Origin: Methanosarcinaceae archaeon
Lineage (GTDB): Archaea > Halobacteriota > Methanosarcinia > Methanosarcinales > Methanosarcinaceae
Assembly: GCA_030594665.1 (NCBI GenBank)
Contig: JAUVET010000119.1
Location: forward strand, 1 to 5,623
Length of the DNA stretch: 5,623 nt
Direction: 5' to 3'
Of this stretch, positions 1-5,623 are shown piece by piece. Each line of letters starts with the position of its first letter. Position 1 is the first letter of the stretch. The position numbers and the translations under genes were made by a program. The notes under the pieces are model-generated. The model was given only the letters and a program-made list of their open reading frames with translations, was not told the origin of the DNA and made no database searches.

Positions 1-144
1 AGAACACGAGATTACCCTATTAAGCGTATACCATATATAAACATGATTGTTGGCCTATAAAAACACTTGATCCCCGTTCCTTATCCCATCATCAGATAGG
101 TGATATCATGCATCAGGTGGTTAGAACTTGATGATTTTATCTGA

Positions 145-201
145 ATGAAGCAGGAAGCTCCCTCCTCGCCATATAGCGTTAGGGAGGGTAGTTCATACTG
201 A
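145..201 (+). mobile_element. Decayed right end of an IS200/IS605 (TnpB-type) element, omega-RNA-like hairpin
   Basis: The sequence GAAGCAGGAAGCTCCC followed by a complementary GGGAGGG arm and GTAGTTCA closely resembles the conserved 3' end of IS200/IS605 or IS1341-type elements, where it lies at or just past the tnpB stop and forms the guide-proximal hairpin of the TnpB-associated RNA. Arms 160-166 and 182-188 pair (one G-T), with an inner 3-bp stem 167-169/176-178 closing a 6-base loop. Frame 1 reads M-K-Q-E-A-P-S-S from 145, which resembles a TnpB C-terminal tail, but an in-frame TGA stands immediately upstream (142-144) and another stop at 97-99. No TnpB protein is recognisable in the upstream bases. 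It is therefore called an orphan or decayed end. The assignment rests on recalled motif similarity, not an alignment. Confidence 0.45.
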
Positions 202-202
202 A

Positions 203-226
203 ACACGCGCACGCACACATGCGCAC
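203..226. repeat. Alternating purine-pyrimidine (CA/CG) tract, Z-DNA-prone
   Basis: Twenty-four consecutive bases alternate strictly purine-pyrimidine, mixing CA, CG and one AT step. This low-complexity run lies directly after the transposon-like hairpin. Such tracts can adopt Z-DNA under negative supercoiling. No coding role is seen, and any function is inference. Confidence 0.6.
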
Positions 227-270
227 TAGATTTCCATATTTTGTCGATCAGCATAACGATCCCAGTGCCT

Positions 271-290
271 GGAAAAAGAGAAATAAAGAT
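271..290 (-). terminator. U-rich stretch, probable terminator of the UPF0280 gene
   Basis: On the minus strand, about 70-90 bases past the UPF0280 stop, the sequence becomes pyrimidine- and T-rich (CTTTATTTCTCTTTTTCC). No strong hairpin precedes it. Archaeal RNA polymerase terminates at U-rich tracts without needing a hairpin, so this is a reasonable 3' end for the transcript. A smaller TTTT run lies nearer the stop, at about 318-322. Confidence 0.4.
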
Positions 291-360
291 TTAGAACAGA
301 TCGAAACCTTAGAATGCTAAAAGATGCCACAGAAATCAATCTTAGTAATTTTTGCAATTC

Positions 361-1074
361 TCAAGCTTTTGTAATACACTCATACCGCACATCCGCCCGT
401 GTGATCTCCGGCACATCACCCCACATTCCCATATACTCGCCCTGTATTACAACCGCGCCCTTGATCCCTGGAATATCCTTTACCACATCGAACGCCTCTT
501 CAACAGATTCGCGCCCGACCTCGACCGCATTTCCAAGGCTGGTTGCAGCAGAATCCGCAAGCGATACATCGTCAGAGAATACGATGGCTGCATCCGCCAT
601 CCCGAAACTGATAGACGGACCAACTGTTCCTGCTGAAGTGCACACGCCTGTTATACTGTCCCCTGGTTCAATAGTGAATGCAAGATCTTTGATCGGTGAT
701 TCGCCGGCATATATTCCCATAACGACAGGACGGTTATTGATGATCGCCACATCCCCGCCGTTATCCACAATAGCATACGATGCACCGGCATCAACCATCG
801 CTTCAACGGCAAGTGCAGCAACCGTTCCTGCAACCGCGCTCATCGGTCCGATCCCCGTGGCATTTCCGGCATTGACAAGCCGCTTAACGATATCCGGTGC
901 ATCGGGTGTACATGGGTGCGGCTCAAGTGTTATCTTGAAATAGGGGTCAGACAGGATATAGCGCTCAAGATGTGCGCGATGCAGTCGTATGGCCTCTTTG
1001 GCGGCTTCAATGTGTGACTGCTTATCCGATGTGATGGTAACAATCGTTTCTTTTAGCTGGAAATGTTCTTTCAT
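361..1074 (-). CDS. UPF0280 (COG2122) ApbE-like protein, sulfide assimilation factor (MA1715-like)
   Basis: This 237-residue protein has the full length of the archaeal UPF0280 family, which is related to the FAD-binding fold of ApbE flavin transferases. Family-typical blocks are a Gly/Ala stretch [13 protein letters not shown] at 74-86, VDNGGDV at 103-109 (compare the GGD motif of ApbE), and [20 protein letters not shown] at 143-162 followed by [16 protein letters not shown]. Cysteines are at 55, 145 and 233; C145 lies in the most conserved block. There is no signal peptide or membrane segment, so it is probably cytosolic. Its biochemical reaction is not established. In Methanosarcina acetivorans the family member MA1715 is genetically linked to efficient use of sulfide for homocysteine and cysteine synthesis, and its position here just after the homocysteine genes fits that role. 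The ATG at 1074 gives the family N-terminus ([10 protein letters not shown]), but no Shine-Dalgarno precedes it, and a T-run and hairpin separate it from the upstream gene. It may therefore be transcribed separately. Confidence 0.9.
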   Translation of the reverse strand: MKEHFQLKETIVTITSDKQSHIEAAKEAIRLHRAHLERYILSDPYFKITLEPHPCTPDAPDIVKRLVNAGNATGIGPMSAVAGTVAALAVEAMVDAGASYAIVDNGGDVAIINNRPVVMGIYAGESPIKDLAFTIEPGDSITGVCTSAGTVGPSISFGMADAAIVFSDDVSLADSAATSLGNAVEVGRESVEEAFDVVKDIPGIKGAVVIQGEYMGMWGDVPEITRADVRYECITKA

Positions 1075-1090
1075 GCTGATAGCATATAAT

Positions 1091-1128
1091 CAAAAAAAGA
1101 TAAATAGATGCTGATTATCACCAGCATC
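1091..1128 (-). terminator. Hairpin plus T-run between ferredoxin and UPF0280 genes
   Basis: On the minus strand GATGCTGGT pairs with ATCAGCATC (1120-1128 with 1107-1115; 9 bp, one G-T) around a GATA tetraloop. After 8 bases comes a run of seven T (1098-1092). This begins 29 bases past the ferredoxin stop. It resembles an intrinsic terminator, and the T-run alone fits an archaeal termination signal. It could end the sulfurtransferase-ferredoxin transcript or only reduce readthrough into UPF0280. Confidence 0.6.
1099..1106 (-). promoter_or_regulatory. Possible TATA box for a near-leaderless UPF0280 transcript
   Basis: The minus-strand word TATTTATC is centred about 27 bases before the UPF0280 ATG (1074). 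With normal archaeal spacing, transcription would start within a few bases of the start codon. That would explain the missing Shine-Dalgarno. A second TATA-like word, TTTATATT, lies at 1132-1139. AT-rich words are common here, so this is a weak call. Confidence 0.3.
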
Positions 1129-1156
1129 CGGAATATAAACAATTCACCTTGCACTT

Positions 1157-1543
1157 TTACTGCTCAAGTGCCAGTGCACCATGTGGGCACATTTCAATAC
1201 ATGTCCCGCACTGGATGCAATTTTCTTCATTAAGGTTTACGCTCCAGTCTTCACCAAAAGTGAATACCTTTGCCGGACACACAGATATGCATGCACCGCA
1301 ATCAACACATTCATCCTCATCCCGCCATATTGGTTTATCCAATACGGCAACTTCCGCACCGCGTGATGTCATAGCATCCTTGAACTTGATAAACTCATCT
1401 TCCGGCACATCCGCTGTGATCTCACCTTTTGTGGAATCAATGCGTGCCTGTGAAATGTTAAGAAGTGTGCCAGTCTCAATTATCGCCTCTGCAATTATTG
1501 GTTTTACTACAATATCAGTTGCAACATTGATCTTGATCTTCAT
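1157..1543 (-). CDS. NIL-domain 4Fe-4S ferredoxin, L-aspartate semialdehyde sulfurtransferase iron-sulfur subunit (MA1822-like)
   Basis: This is a small soluble electron-transfer protein of 128 residues. Residues 1-70 form a NIL domain, a ferredoxin-like fold also found at the C-terminus of MetN methionine importers. Residues 75-124 carry two complete CxxCxxCxxxCP motifs (C79, C82, C85, C89 and C109, C112, C115, C119), so two 4Fe-4S clusters are expected. In Methanosarcina acetivorans its homologue MA1822 acts with MA1821 in making homocysteine from aspartate semialdehyde and sulfide; an electron-donor or sulfur-handling role is the usual reading. The gene starts 2 nt after the stop of the sulfurtransferase gene. 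A strong Shine-Dalgarno, GGAGGTG (1550-1556), sits 6 nt before the ATG at 1543, so that ATG is chosen. The GTG at 1552 lies inside this Shine-Dalgarno and would add only three residues. The overlap of ribosome site and upstream stop suggests translational coupling. Confidence 0.93.
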   Translation of the reverse strand: MKIKINVATDIVVKPIIAEAIIETGTLLNISQARIDSTKGEITADVPEDEFIKFKDAMTSRGAEVAVLDKPIWRDEDECVDCGACISVCPAKVFTFGEDWSVNLNEENCIQCGTCIEMCPHGALALEQ

Positions 1544-1545
1544 AT

Positions 1546-3048
1546 CTAGCACCTCCTTGCAAGTAGTTTGCTTATGTCATCACTCGTGATGATCCCAACC
1601 ACCTGGTTATCCTTATCAACAACCGGCATCGCAGATATCTTGTTCAGGTCAAGCCTGTATGCAGCAACATCGATCGACTCACCCGGTACTGCTGTTATCG
1701 TCTTTTTGGTCATAATGTCTTCAACCAGATCGTACCTGTCCTCTGCAACTGCTTTTGAAATATCCCATGCAGTGACAATACCGACAATGGAATTCGTATC
1801 GGATACCACCGGAAGATGGTTGAACGCACTTTCAAGGATCTTCTTTGCAGCTTCATGGAAACTTGCGTCCTGTTTGATCGTTATGACAATGCCGGACATG
1901 ATATCTCCGACCAATGGGGTTTCCCGGGTCTGCAACATTGGTTTTACCAGACTGTCAAGAGGCAAGCGGTCAACCGGCATGTTCACAAAGAACTCTCCGC
2001 GCTTGATCCAGTCCTTCAATTCCCCTGCGATCTTTCGTGCGGTCTTGAAACTTGACATTGGGGATGTCGGTACTTCCTTTCCGTTTATGTCAATTGTACC
2101 GGATTTAAGTTCCTCGTATGTCACCTGACCGATCTTTGGACGGTTACGGCTTGTGACTGAATAATCAAGAATGGGAGTCGAGATGTCCGCATCGGATATC
2201 GCTGTTGCCTGTGCAACTTTTTCGTTTATTATTGGTATGGGGATACCGATTCCAAGATAGAGTGATACGCCATATCCATGTAATATTGCTGCCCGTACAT
2301 AATCAGGATTCATTTTCTTAAGATCGCCCTGAACCATGAGTGTGCCAAAATCATTGGTCGGGTCGTGCTGGGTACCCGCTCCTGTAATGTAACCCTGCGC
2401 ACCGCCAAGGAATATCCTTGTTCCTGTTCCGATTGTCTCATAGTTCGTATCATTGGACAGTGGTGACAGTACACCGGCTGCGGAATATGTCGCATTGCCG
2501 AAATCCGGCAGTAGTGCGCCCATGTATGTGTGGAGTGTGCGGTTTGAACTGTTGGTTGCAACATTGTATTTTTGATAACCATTTCTTGGATTCATCATCA
2601 CTGCCTGGTTTATGTCATCAAGGGTAATGGTTGTATCAAGCTGCTTTCTTGGATAACAATCCGTGCCATAGGCTGTTGCATGTACATCAACTGACTTGCC
2701 TCGAAGAAGATCCTCGATAACGTGAGCACCGCCGTAATCCATTCCGCGCGTCTCGGATAGTTGGGTTGCACCAATGTATGCATCCACAGCCGCAAGTCCG
2801 GTATATGCTTCTACATCATTGAACCAGACATTTTGCATCTTGATCGGGGGTTCGGAATGTCCAAGATTGACCCATACACCTGATGAACACATTGCACCAA
2901 AAGTACCGGTTGTAACAACATCGACTTCCTTTGCAGCACCTTCCGCACCAAATTCTGCCACTATGCCGACCATTTCCTCGGCTGTAACAACATTGACGCT
3001 TCCGTCTTTGATCCTACGGTTAATTTCATGAATAGATTTTTCGACCAT
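1546..3048 (-). CDS. L-aspartate semialdehyde sulfurtransferase (DUF39/COG1900 with CBS pair, MA1821-like)
   Basis: The 500-residue protein matches the methanogen homocysteine-synthesis enzyme (EC 2.8.1.16), which moves sulfide-derived sulfur onto L-aspartate semialdehyde to give homocysteine. Residues 1 to about 370 are the DUF39 catalytic part. It contains C54 (in FGAMCSSG) and C131 (in YGTDCYPRK), the two cysteines conserved in the family and implicated in persulfide chemistry. Residues about 381-435 and 443-497 are two CBS domains, each ending in a VVGI(I/V)T-type strand and a (W/D)DISK helix. The CBS pair of the M. jannaschii homologue MJ0100 binds SAM and methylthioadenosine, so feedback by the methionine-SAM end product is a fair inference. 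A third cysteine is the last residue, C500. No membrane segment is seen. The ATG at 3048 has GAGGT (3056-3060) 7 nt upstream. The gene heads a tight pair with the NIL ferredoxin. Confidence 0.94.
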   Translation of the reverse strand: MVEKSIHEINRRIKDGSVNVVTAEEMVGIVAEFGAEGAAKEVDVVTTGTFGAMCSSGVWVNLGHSEPPIKMQNVWFNDVEAYTGLAAVDAYIGATQLSETRGMDYGGAHVIEDLLRGKSVDVHATAYGTDCYPRKQLDTTITLDDINQAVMMNPRNGYQKYNVATNSSNRTLHTYMGALLPDFGNATYSAAGVLSPLSNDTNYETIGTGTRIFLGGAQGYITGAGTQHDPTNDFGTLMVQGDLKKMNPDYVRAAILHGYGVSLYLGIGIPIPIINEKVAQATAISDADISTPILDYSVTSRNRPKIGQVTYEELKSGTIDINGKEVPTSPMSSFKTARKIAGELKDWIKRGEFFVNMPVDRLPLDSLVKPMLQTRETPLVGDIMSGIVITIKQDASFHEAAKKILESAFNHLPVVSDTNSIVGIVTAWDISKAVAEDRYDLVEDIMTKKTITAVPGESIDVAAYRLDLNKISAMPVVDKDNQVVGIITSDDISKLLARRC

Positions 3049-3055
3049 GTTATGT

Positions 3056-3060
3056 ACCTC
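3056..3060 (-). promoter_or_regulatory. Shine-Dalgarno of the sulfurtransferase gene
   Basis: Minus-strand GAGGT (within GAGAGGT) ends 7 nt before the ATG at 3048. It fixes this ATG as the start. Confidence 0.75.
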
Positions 3061-3090
3061 TCATAATCATGTTGGGTAATATTCATGGAA

Positions 3091-3100
3091 CGTATATATT
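3091..3100 (-). promoter_or_regulatory. Candidate proximal TATA box of the sulfurtransferase operon
   Basis: The minus-strand word AATATATACG is centred about 48 bases before the start codon. Archaeal spacing would put the transcript start near 3070, giving a leader of about 20 nt that still includes the Shine-Dalgarno. No clear BRE was identified. A competing box lies at 3165-3173. Confidence 0.45.
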
Positions 3101-3133
3101 ACTTATGGTTATTTGGATGTGTTGGTGGCTTGG

Positions 3134-3178
3134 TATTGTTATGAGATCTTTGCCATGAAAGAAATATTTATAACAATA
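3134..3178. promoter_or_regulatory. Perfect 9-bp inverted repeat overlapping a distal TATA-like box
   Basis: TATTGTTAT (3134-3142) and ATAACAATA (3170-3178) are exact inverted copies separated by 27 bases, about 36 bp centre to centre. The right arm overlaps the minus-strand TATA-like word TTATAAATA (3165-3173). A transcript from that box would start near 3143 and carry a leader of about 95 nt. The arrangement could be an operator with two half-sites, or simply AT-rich coincidence. Confidence 0.35.
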
Positions 3179-3181
3179 TGC

Positions 3182-3201
3182 ACGCTCAGTCCTTTGAGCA
3201 T
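3182..3201 (-). terminator. Weak hairpin downstream of the histidine kinase gene
   Basis: On the minus strand ATGCTCA and TGAGCGT pair (7 bp, one G-T) around a 6-base loop, about 23 bases past the kinase stop. The following sequence is AT-rich but has no clean T-run until about 3160-3168. It could be the 3' end of the kinase transcript. Confidence 0.35.
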
Positions 3202-3223
3202 TAATTAGCTAAACTGCATGAGT

Positions 3224-5623
3224 TCAGTCCCACTTTGGCAACGTAAAATGAATCGTTGTCCCAACCCCTTTTTCACTCTCAGCCCATATTCGTCCCTTAT
3301 GTGCTTCGACTATAAGTTTGCTGATATGCAAACCCAATCCCGTCCCCCCATATCTGCGCTTTGTAGAAGCATCCCCCTGATAGAATCTCTCAAATAAATT
3401 ATCTATCTGCTCTTGACATATCCCAATACCTGTGTCACTCACCGCAATATGCAGATTATCACCATCTTCGTGTGCCGTTATCGCAATCTCACCGGATGGT
3501 GTGAATTTAATTGCATTACCGATCAGATTTATCATAACCTGCATCATTCGGTCTTCATCTGCCTGAATGAGAGGTAAATTATCAGACAATTCCTTTTTGA
3601 TAGTGAGATCATTCCTCTTGATCTGTAGAAGCATATCCGAAACTGACTTTTCAATGACATCAACGATCTGGAGAGGTTTGAATGTATATTGCATCCTTCC
3701 AGCTTCTTCAATACTCAAATACAAAATCGAATCGATCAAACGTTCAAGCCTATCAGCATTGCGCATAACAGTATCAACAGCTTTTTTCTGCTGCTCATTG
3801 AGTTCGCCTAATGTGCCGGCACTTAATACCTCACTATACCCCTCGATTGAAACAAGAGGTGTTTTAAGTTCATGGCTTACGTTAGATAAGAATTCTTCCT
3901 TCATTTTATCAAGGGATTTGAGTTCTTCGTAGGCTTTTTTCGTTTCTTCGAACAAACGTACGTTTTCAACTACAATTCCGACCTGATTGCCGATGGATAC
4001 CAGCAGGCGCATATCCTTTATGCTGATCTCGCGCTCTGCTGGTACCGACATAGTGATAAAACCAATTACTTTTTCCCGCGAACATAACTGGAAGATCACA
4101 ACTTTTTCAATGCCATATTCTGCTGCCTTAACCGTTTCGTAACCATGCGGTGGTTCTTGTGTAACAATAGGCTCTTGCGATTTCAGTATCGCTGCAACAG
4201 TCGGACTGTCAAGCGGTATGCTACGAACCTTTTTTACAAATTCATCTGGAAAGCCCTGCTGTACATGTAGAACCGCCTCACCGGCATCTTCGTCTATTAA
4301 ATAAATCTCACCCGCTGCAATCTTAAGAAAATCGAGTGTCTTCTTAAGAATTCCGTTTAAAAGTTCATCAAGTTCAAAGGATTGGGTCGCAATTGTTGCG
4401 ATAGAATACATAGTAGACAGGTTGCGGTTTATCTCAAGTGTCTCATTTTTGGATGAGATTAGCTCACCTATTGTATTCTGTAATTCCATTGCCATCGCAT
4501 TAAATGAGTCAGCAAATTTTCCAATCTCATCCTTTGTTCCCACGTCGATTTTCTCAAATTTACCTTTAGCTATGGCTTCTGTACCACTGATCAACTTATT
4601 AATAGGTTGGATGATGCCTTTGGCATAATAACGAGATATGAACATGGAAAGTACAAAACCTGATAACAGGTAAAAAAGATATATTCCCAGTATCCTGAGT
4701 CCGGAATCGGTATATGGCTGTTCCAGGATTCCCACGTAAAGTATACCTATGATCTCACCGTCAAAGTTCCTTATCGGTTTATAGGCAGTAACATACCATG
4801 TATTTACAACAAAAGCCCTGTCTTTCCAGTATTCACCGCCTTCAAGCACTGCTTCATTAACTTCCTGGGACACTCTGGTAGTTATTGCCCGCTCTCCTGT
4901 GTCTGTGAGAACATTGGTAGAGATCCTGAAATCTTCTTGGAAGATAGTAGTTGTGCCCATGTCCCTGCCACCATAGATCTCGTCCTTGTACAAAGCGTTC
5001 TTTATTTCATCCACGATCTTATAATCGCGGTTTATCAGATCAGCCCCGTACAGTACGCCAATCACATTGCCGTCATCGTTATGGATGGGTGCGGCTGCAA
5101 TTAATATCATGCCCGACGTAGAGTTGTCCTCAGGTCTTGGTTTTGCTTTTGGGGTGGGAGTGAATTTCATATATGCCTGATCAGCCAGTGATCTATTCTC
5201 CTTTAACAGTTCTTCACGAGTTATTATTTCGATGGACGATGCTGTCATATCGGTCAATGCATGAGAAATCAGATCGTTGTCTGCCATGGAGTCACCGAAT
5301 AGTGCAGGATTTCTTGCCCTGGCCACAATAATACCATTGTTATCAGTAACAGTAAGGATGTCAAGTTTATCGCTGAACTTATTATAATATATGTCATCAA
5401 GATTCTGGCGAAGCATTGCAGAATCATTATCGAAAAGAGGATTACGTATACGTGGAGAAACTGAACTATAAGATACTATATTCTCTGTTTGGATTAAATA
5501 ATTTTGAAATATGGCATCAGCAACGTCCAGATCATGGACAACATCATCCTGAATGCTGGTCTGGACTAAATCATTAAATAGATAGGCCCCAACTCCCCCG
5601 GCAATTAAAAAGGATACCAGAAG
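3224..5623 (-). CDS. Membrane sensor histidine kinase (Cache-HAMP-GAF-HisKA-HATPase), N-terminus cut by the window
   Basis: The reading frame stays open to the right edge, giving 799 visible residues; the true start lies outside. In order: the end of a first membrane helix (1-16, LLVSFLIAGGVGAYLF); an outer sensor region of about 290 residues resembling a double Cache, with lobes around 86-200 and 223-299 (GILYVGI at its end); a second membrane helix (308-330); HAMP (331-384); a GAF domain (about 404-557); HisKA (572-639) with phosphoacceptor H584 in SNVSHELKTPL; and HATPase_c (684-797) with N-box N699 and N703, G1 box DTGIGI at 730, F-box LFERF and G2 box GGTGLGL at 759. All catalytic motifs are intact, so it should be an active kinase. 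The ligand is unknown. It has no receiver domain and no regulator gene beside it, as is common for methanogen kinases. Two cysteines are visible, C514 (GAF) and C735. A 175-bp gap with its own signals separates it from the sulfur genes, so co-regulation is not implied. Confidence 0.93.
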   Translation of the reverse strand, partial: LLVSFLIAGGVGAYLFNDLVQTSIQDDVVHDLDVADAIFQNYLIQTENIVSYSSVSPRIRNPLFDNDSAMLRQNLDDIYYNKFSDKLDILTVTDNNGIIVARARNPALFGDSMADNDLISHALTDMTASSIEIITREELLKENRSLADQAYMKFTPTPKAKPRPEDNSTSGMILIAAAPIHNDDGNVIGVLYGADLINRDYKIVDEIKNALYKDEIYGGRDMGTTTIFQEDFRISTNVLTDTGERAITTRVSQEVNEAVLEGGEYWKDRAFVVNTWYVTAYKPIRNFDGEIIGILYVGILEQPYTDSGLRILGIYLFYLLSGFVLSMFISRYYAKGIIQPINKLISGTEAIAKGKFEKIDVGTKDEIGKFADSFNAMAMELQNTIGELISSKNETLEINRNLSTMYSIATIATQSFELDELLNGILKKTLDFLKIAAGEIYLIDEDAGEAVLHVQQGFPDEFVKKVRSIPLDSPTVAAILKSQEPIVTQEPPHGYETVKAAEYGIEKVVIFQLCSREKVIGFITMSVPAEREISIKDMRLLVSIGNQVGIVVENVRLFEETKKAYEELKSLDKMKEEFLSNVSHELKTPLVSIEGYSEVLSAGTLGELNEQQKKAVDTVMRNADRLERLIDSILYLSIEEAGRMQYTFKPLQIVDVIEKSVSDMLLQIKRNDLTIKKELSDNLPLIQADEDRMMQVMINLIGNAIKFTPSGEIAITAHEDGDNLHIAVSDTGIGICQEQIDNLFERFYQGDASTKRRYGGTGLGLHISKLIVEAHKGRIWAESEKGVGTTIHFTLPKWD

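Larger units (their letters stand above)
1..360. other. Non-coding region with transposon-end remnant and terminator-like signals
   Basis: No convincing gene is seen here. On the plus strand all three frames are broken by stops in the first 145 bases, and no tRNA or rRNA was recognised. The stretch holds TATA-like AT-rich words (about 33-41 and 54-61), a GC-rich hairpin typical of IS200/IS605 right ends (about 145-195), an alternating purine-pyrimidine tract (203-226), and a U-rich minus-strand stretch (271-290) downstream of the UPF0280 gene. A weak 7-bp inverted repeat (92-98 with 138-144) flanks TGAT/ATCA-rich sequence and may be part of the same decayed element. Confidence 0.6.

Noticed and set aside
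101..113. TGATATCA and ATGCAT palindromes in the left non-coding region
   Set aside because: Six- to eight-base palindromes are expected by chance and have no gene start nearby.
314..943. 209-codon open frame on the plus strand
   Set aside because: It lies antisense to the UPF0280 gene, which has clear family motifs. The plus-strand product is low-complexity Ser/Thr/Ala/Pro-rich and has no recognisable domain.
1550..1552. GTG as start of the ferredoxin gene
   Set aside because: The GTG is part of the GGAGGTG ribosome site; the ATG at 1543 has ideal spacing and gives the family-typical N-terminus.
1149..1589. 146-codon plus-strand open frame
   Set aside because: It is antisense to the ferredoxin gene; the opposite strand has two complete 4Fe-4S motifs and a strong ribosome site.
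1568..2128. 186-codon plus-strand open frame
   Set aside because: It is antisense to the CBS and distal catalytic part of the sulfurtransferase; its product shows no domain.
3201..3211. Short palindromic words (TTAATTAGCTAA) after the kinase gene
   Set aside because: Too short and AT-rich to distinguish from chance.
3567..3932. 121-codon plus-strand open frame
   Set aside because: It is antisense to the HisKA/HATPase region of the kinase.
1..5623. CRISPR array, tRNA or rRNA genes
   Set aside because: No regularly spaced repeats and no recognisable tRNA or rRNA sequence were found on either strand.

Overview
The window looks like the chromosome of a methanogenic (or methane-oxidising) archaeon of the Methanosarcinales or a close relative. 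The evidence is a two-gene cassette for homocysteine synthesis from sulfide (a DUF39/COG1900 protein with CBS domains plus a NIL-domain ferredoxin), followed by a COG2122/UPF0280 gene. Archaeal TATA-like boxes and U-tract terminators fit this, as does a large membrane histidine kinase with no response regulator beside it. Genus cannot be fixed from this window.

All recognisable genes lie on the minus strand, so the window reads from right to left. Positions 3224-5623 hold a sensor histidine kinase that runs off the right edge: transmembrane helix, two-lobed Cache-type outer domain, second transmembrane helix, HAMP, GAF, HisKA and HATPase. A 175-bp gap (3049-3223) holds TATA-like boxes and a perfect 9-bp inverted repeat. 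Next come the L-aspartate semialdehyde sulfurtransferase (1546-3048) and, 2 nt later, its ferredoxin partner (1157-1543), whose strong Shine-Dalgarno sits in the end of the upstream gene. A hairpin with a T-run follows at 1091-1128. The UPF0280/ApbE-like gene (361-1074) has no Shine-Dalgarno and may have its own near-leaderless promoter. Positions 1-360 contain no convincing gene. They hold a likely decayed end of an IS200/IS605 (TnpB-type) element, a 24-nt alternating purine-pyrimidine tract, and a U-rich terminator-like stretch.

The three metabolic genes fit one job: moving sulfide-derived sulfur onto aspartate semialdehyde to make homocysteine, and hence methionine and SAM, in a sulfide-fed anaerobe. 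The sulfurtransferase carries both family cysteines (C54, C131) and a CBS pair of the kind that binds SAM/MTA in the M. jannaschii homologue MJ0100, which suggests end-product sensing. The ferredoxin has two intact 4Fe-4S motifs. The UPF0280 protein is the family linked genetically to efficient sulfide use in Methanosarcina acetivorans (MA1715). The kinase has its own flanking signals and no shown link to this pathway.

No clearly new multi-gene system is visible. The observations most worth following are the three sulfur genes lying together, the terminator-like hairpin between them, the inverted repeat in the promoter region, and the orphan transposon end.
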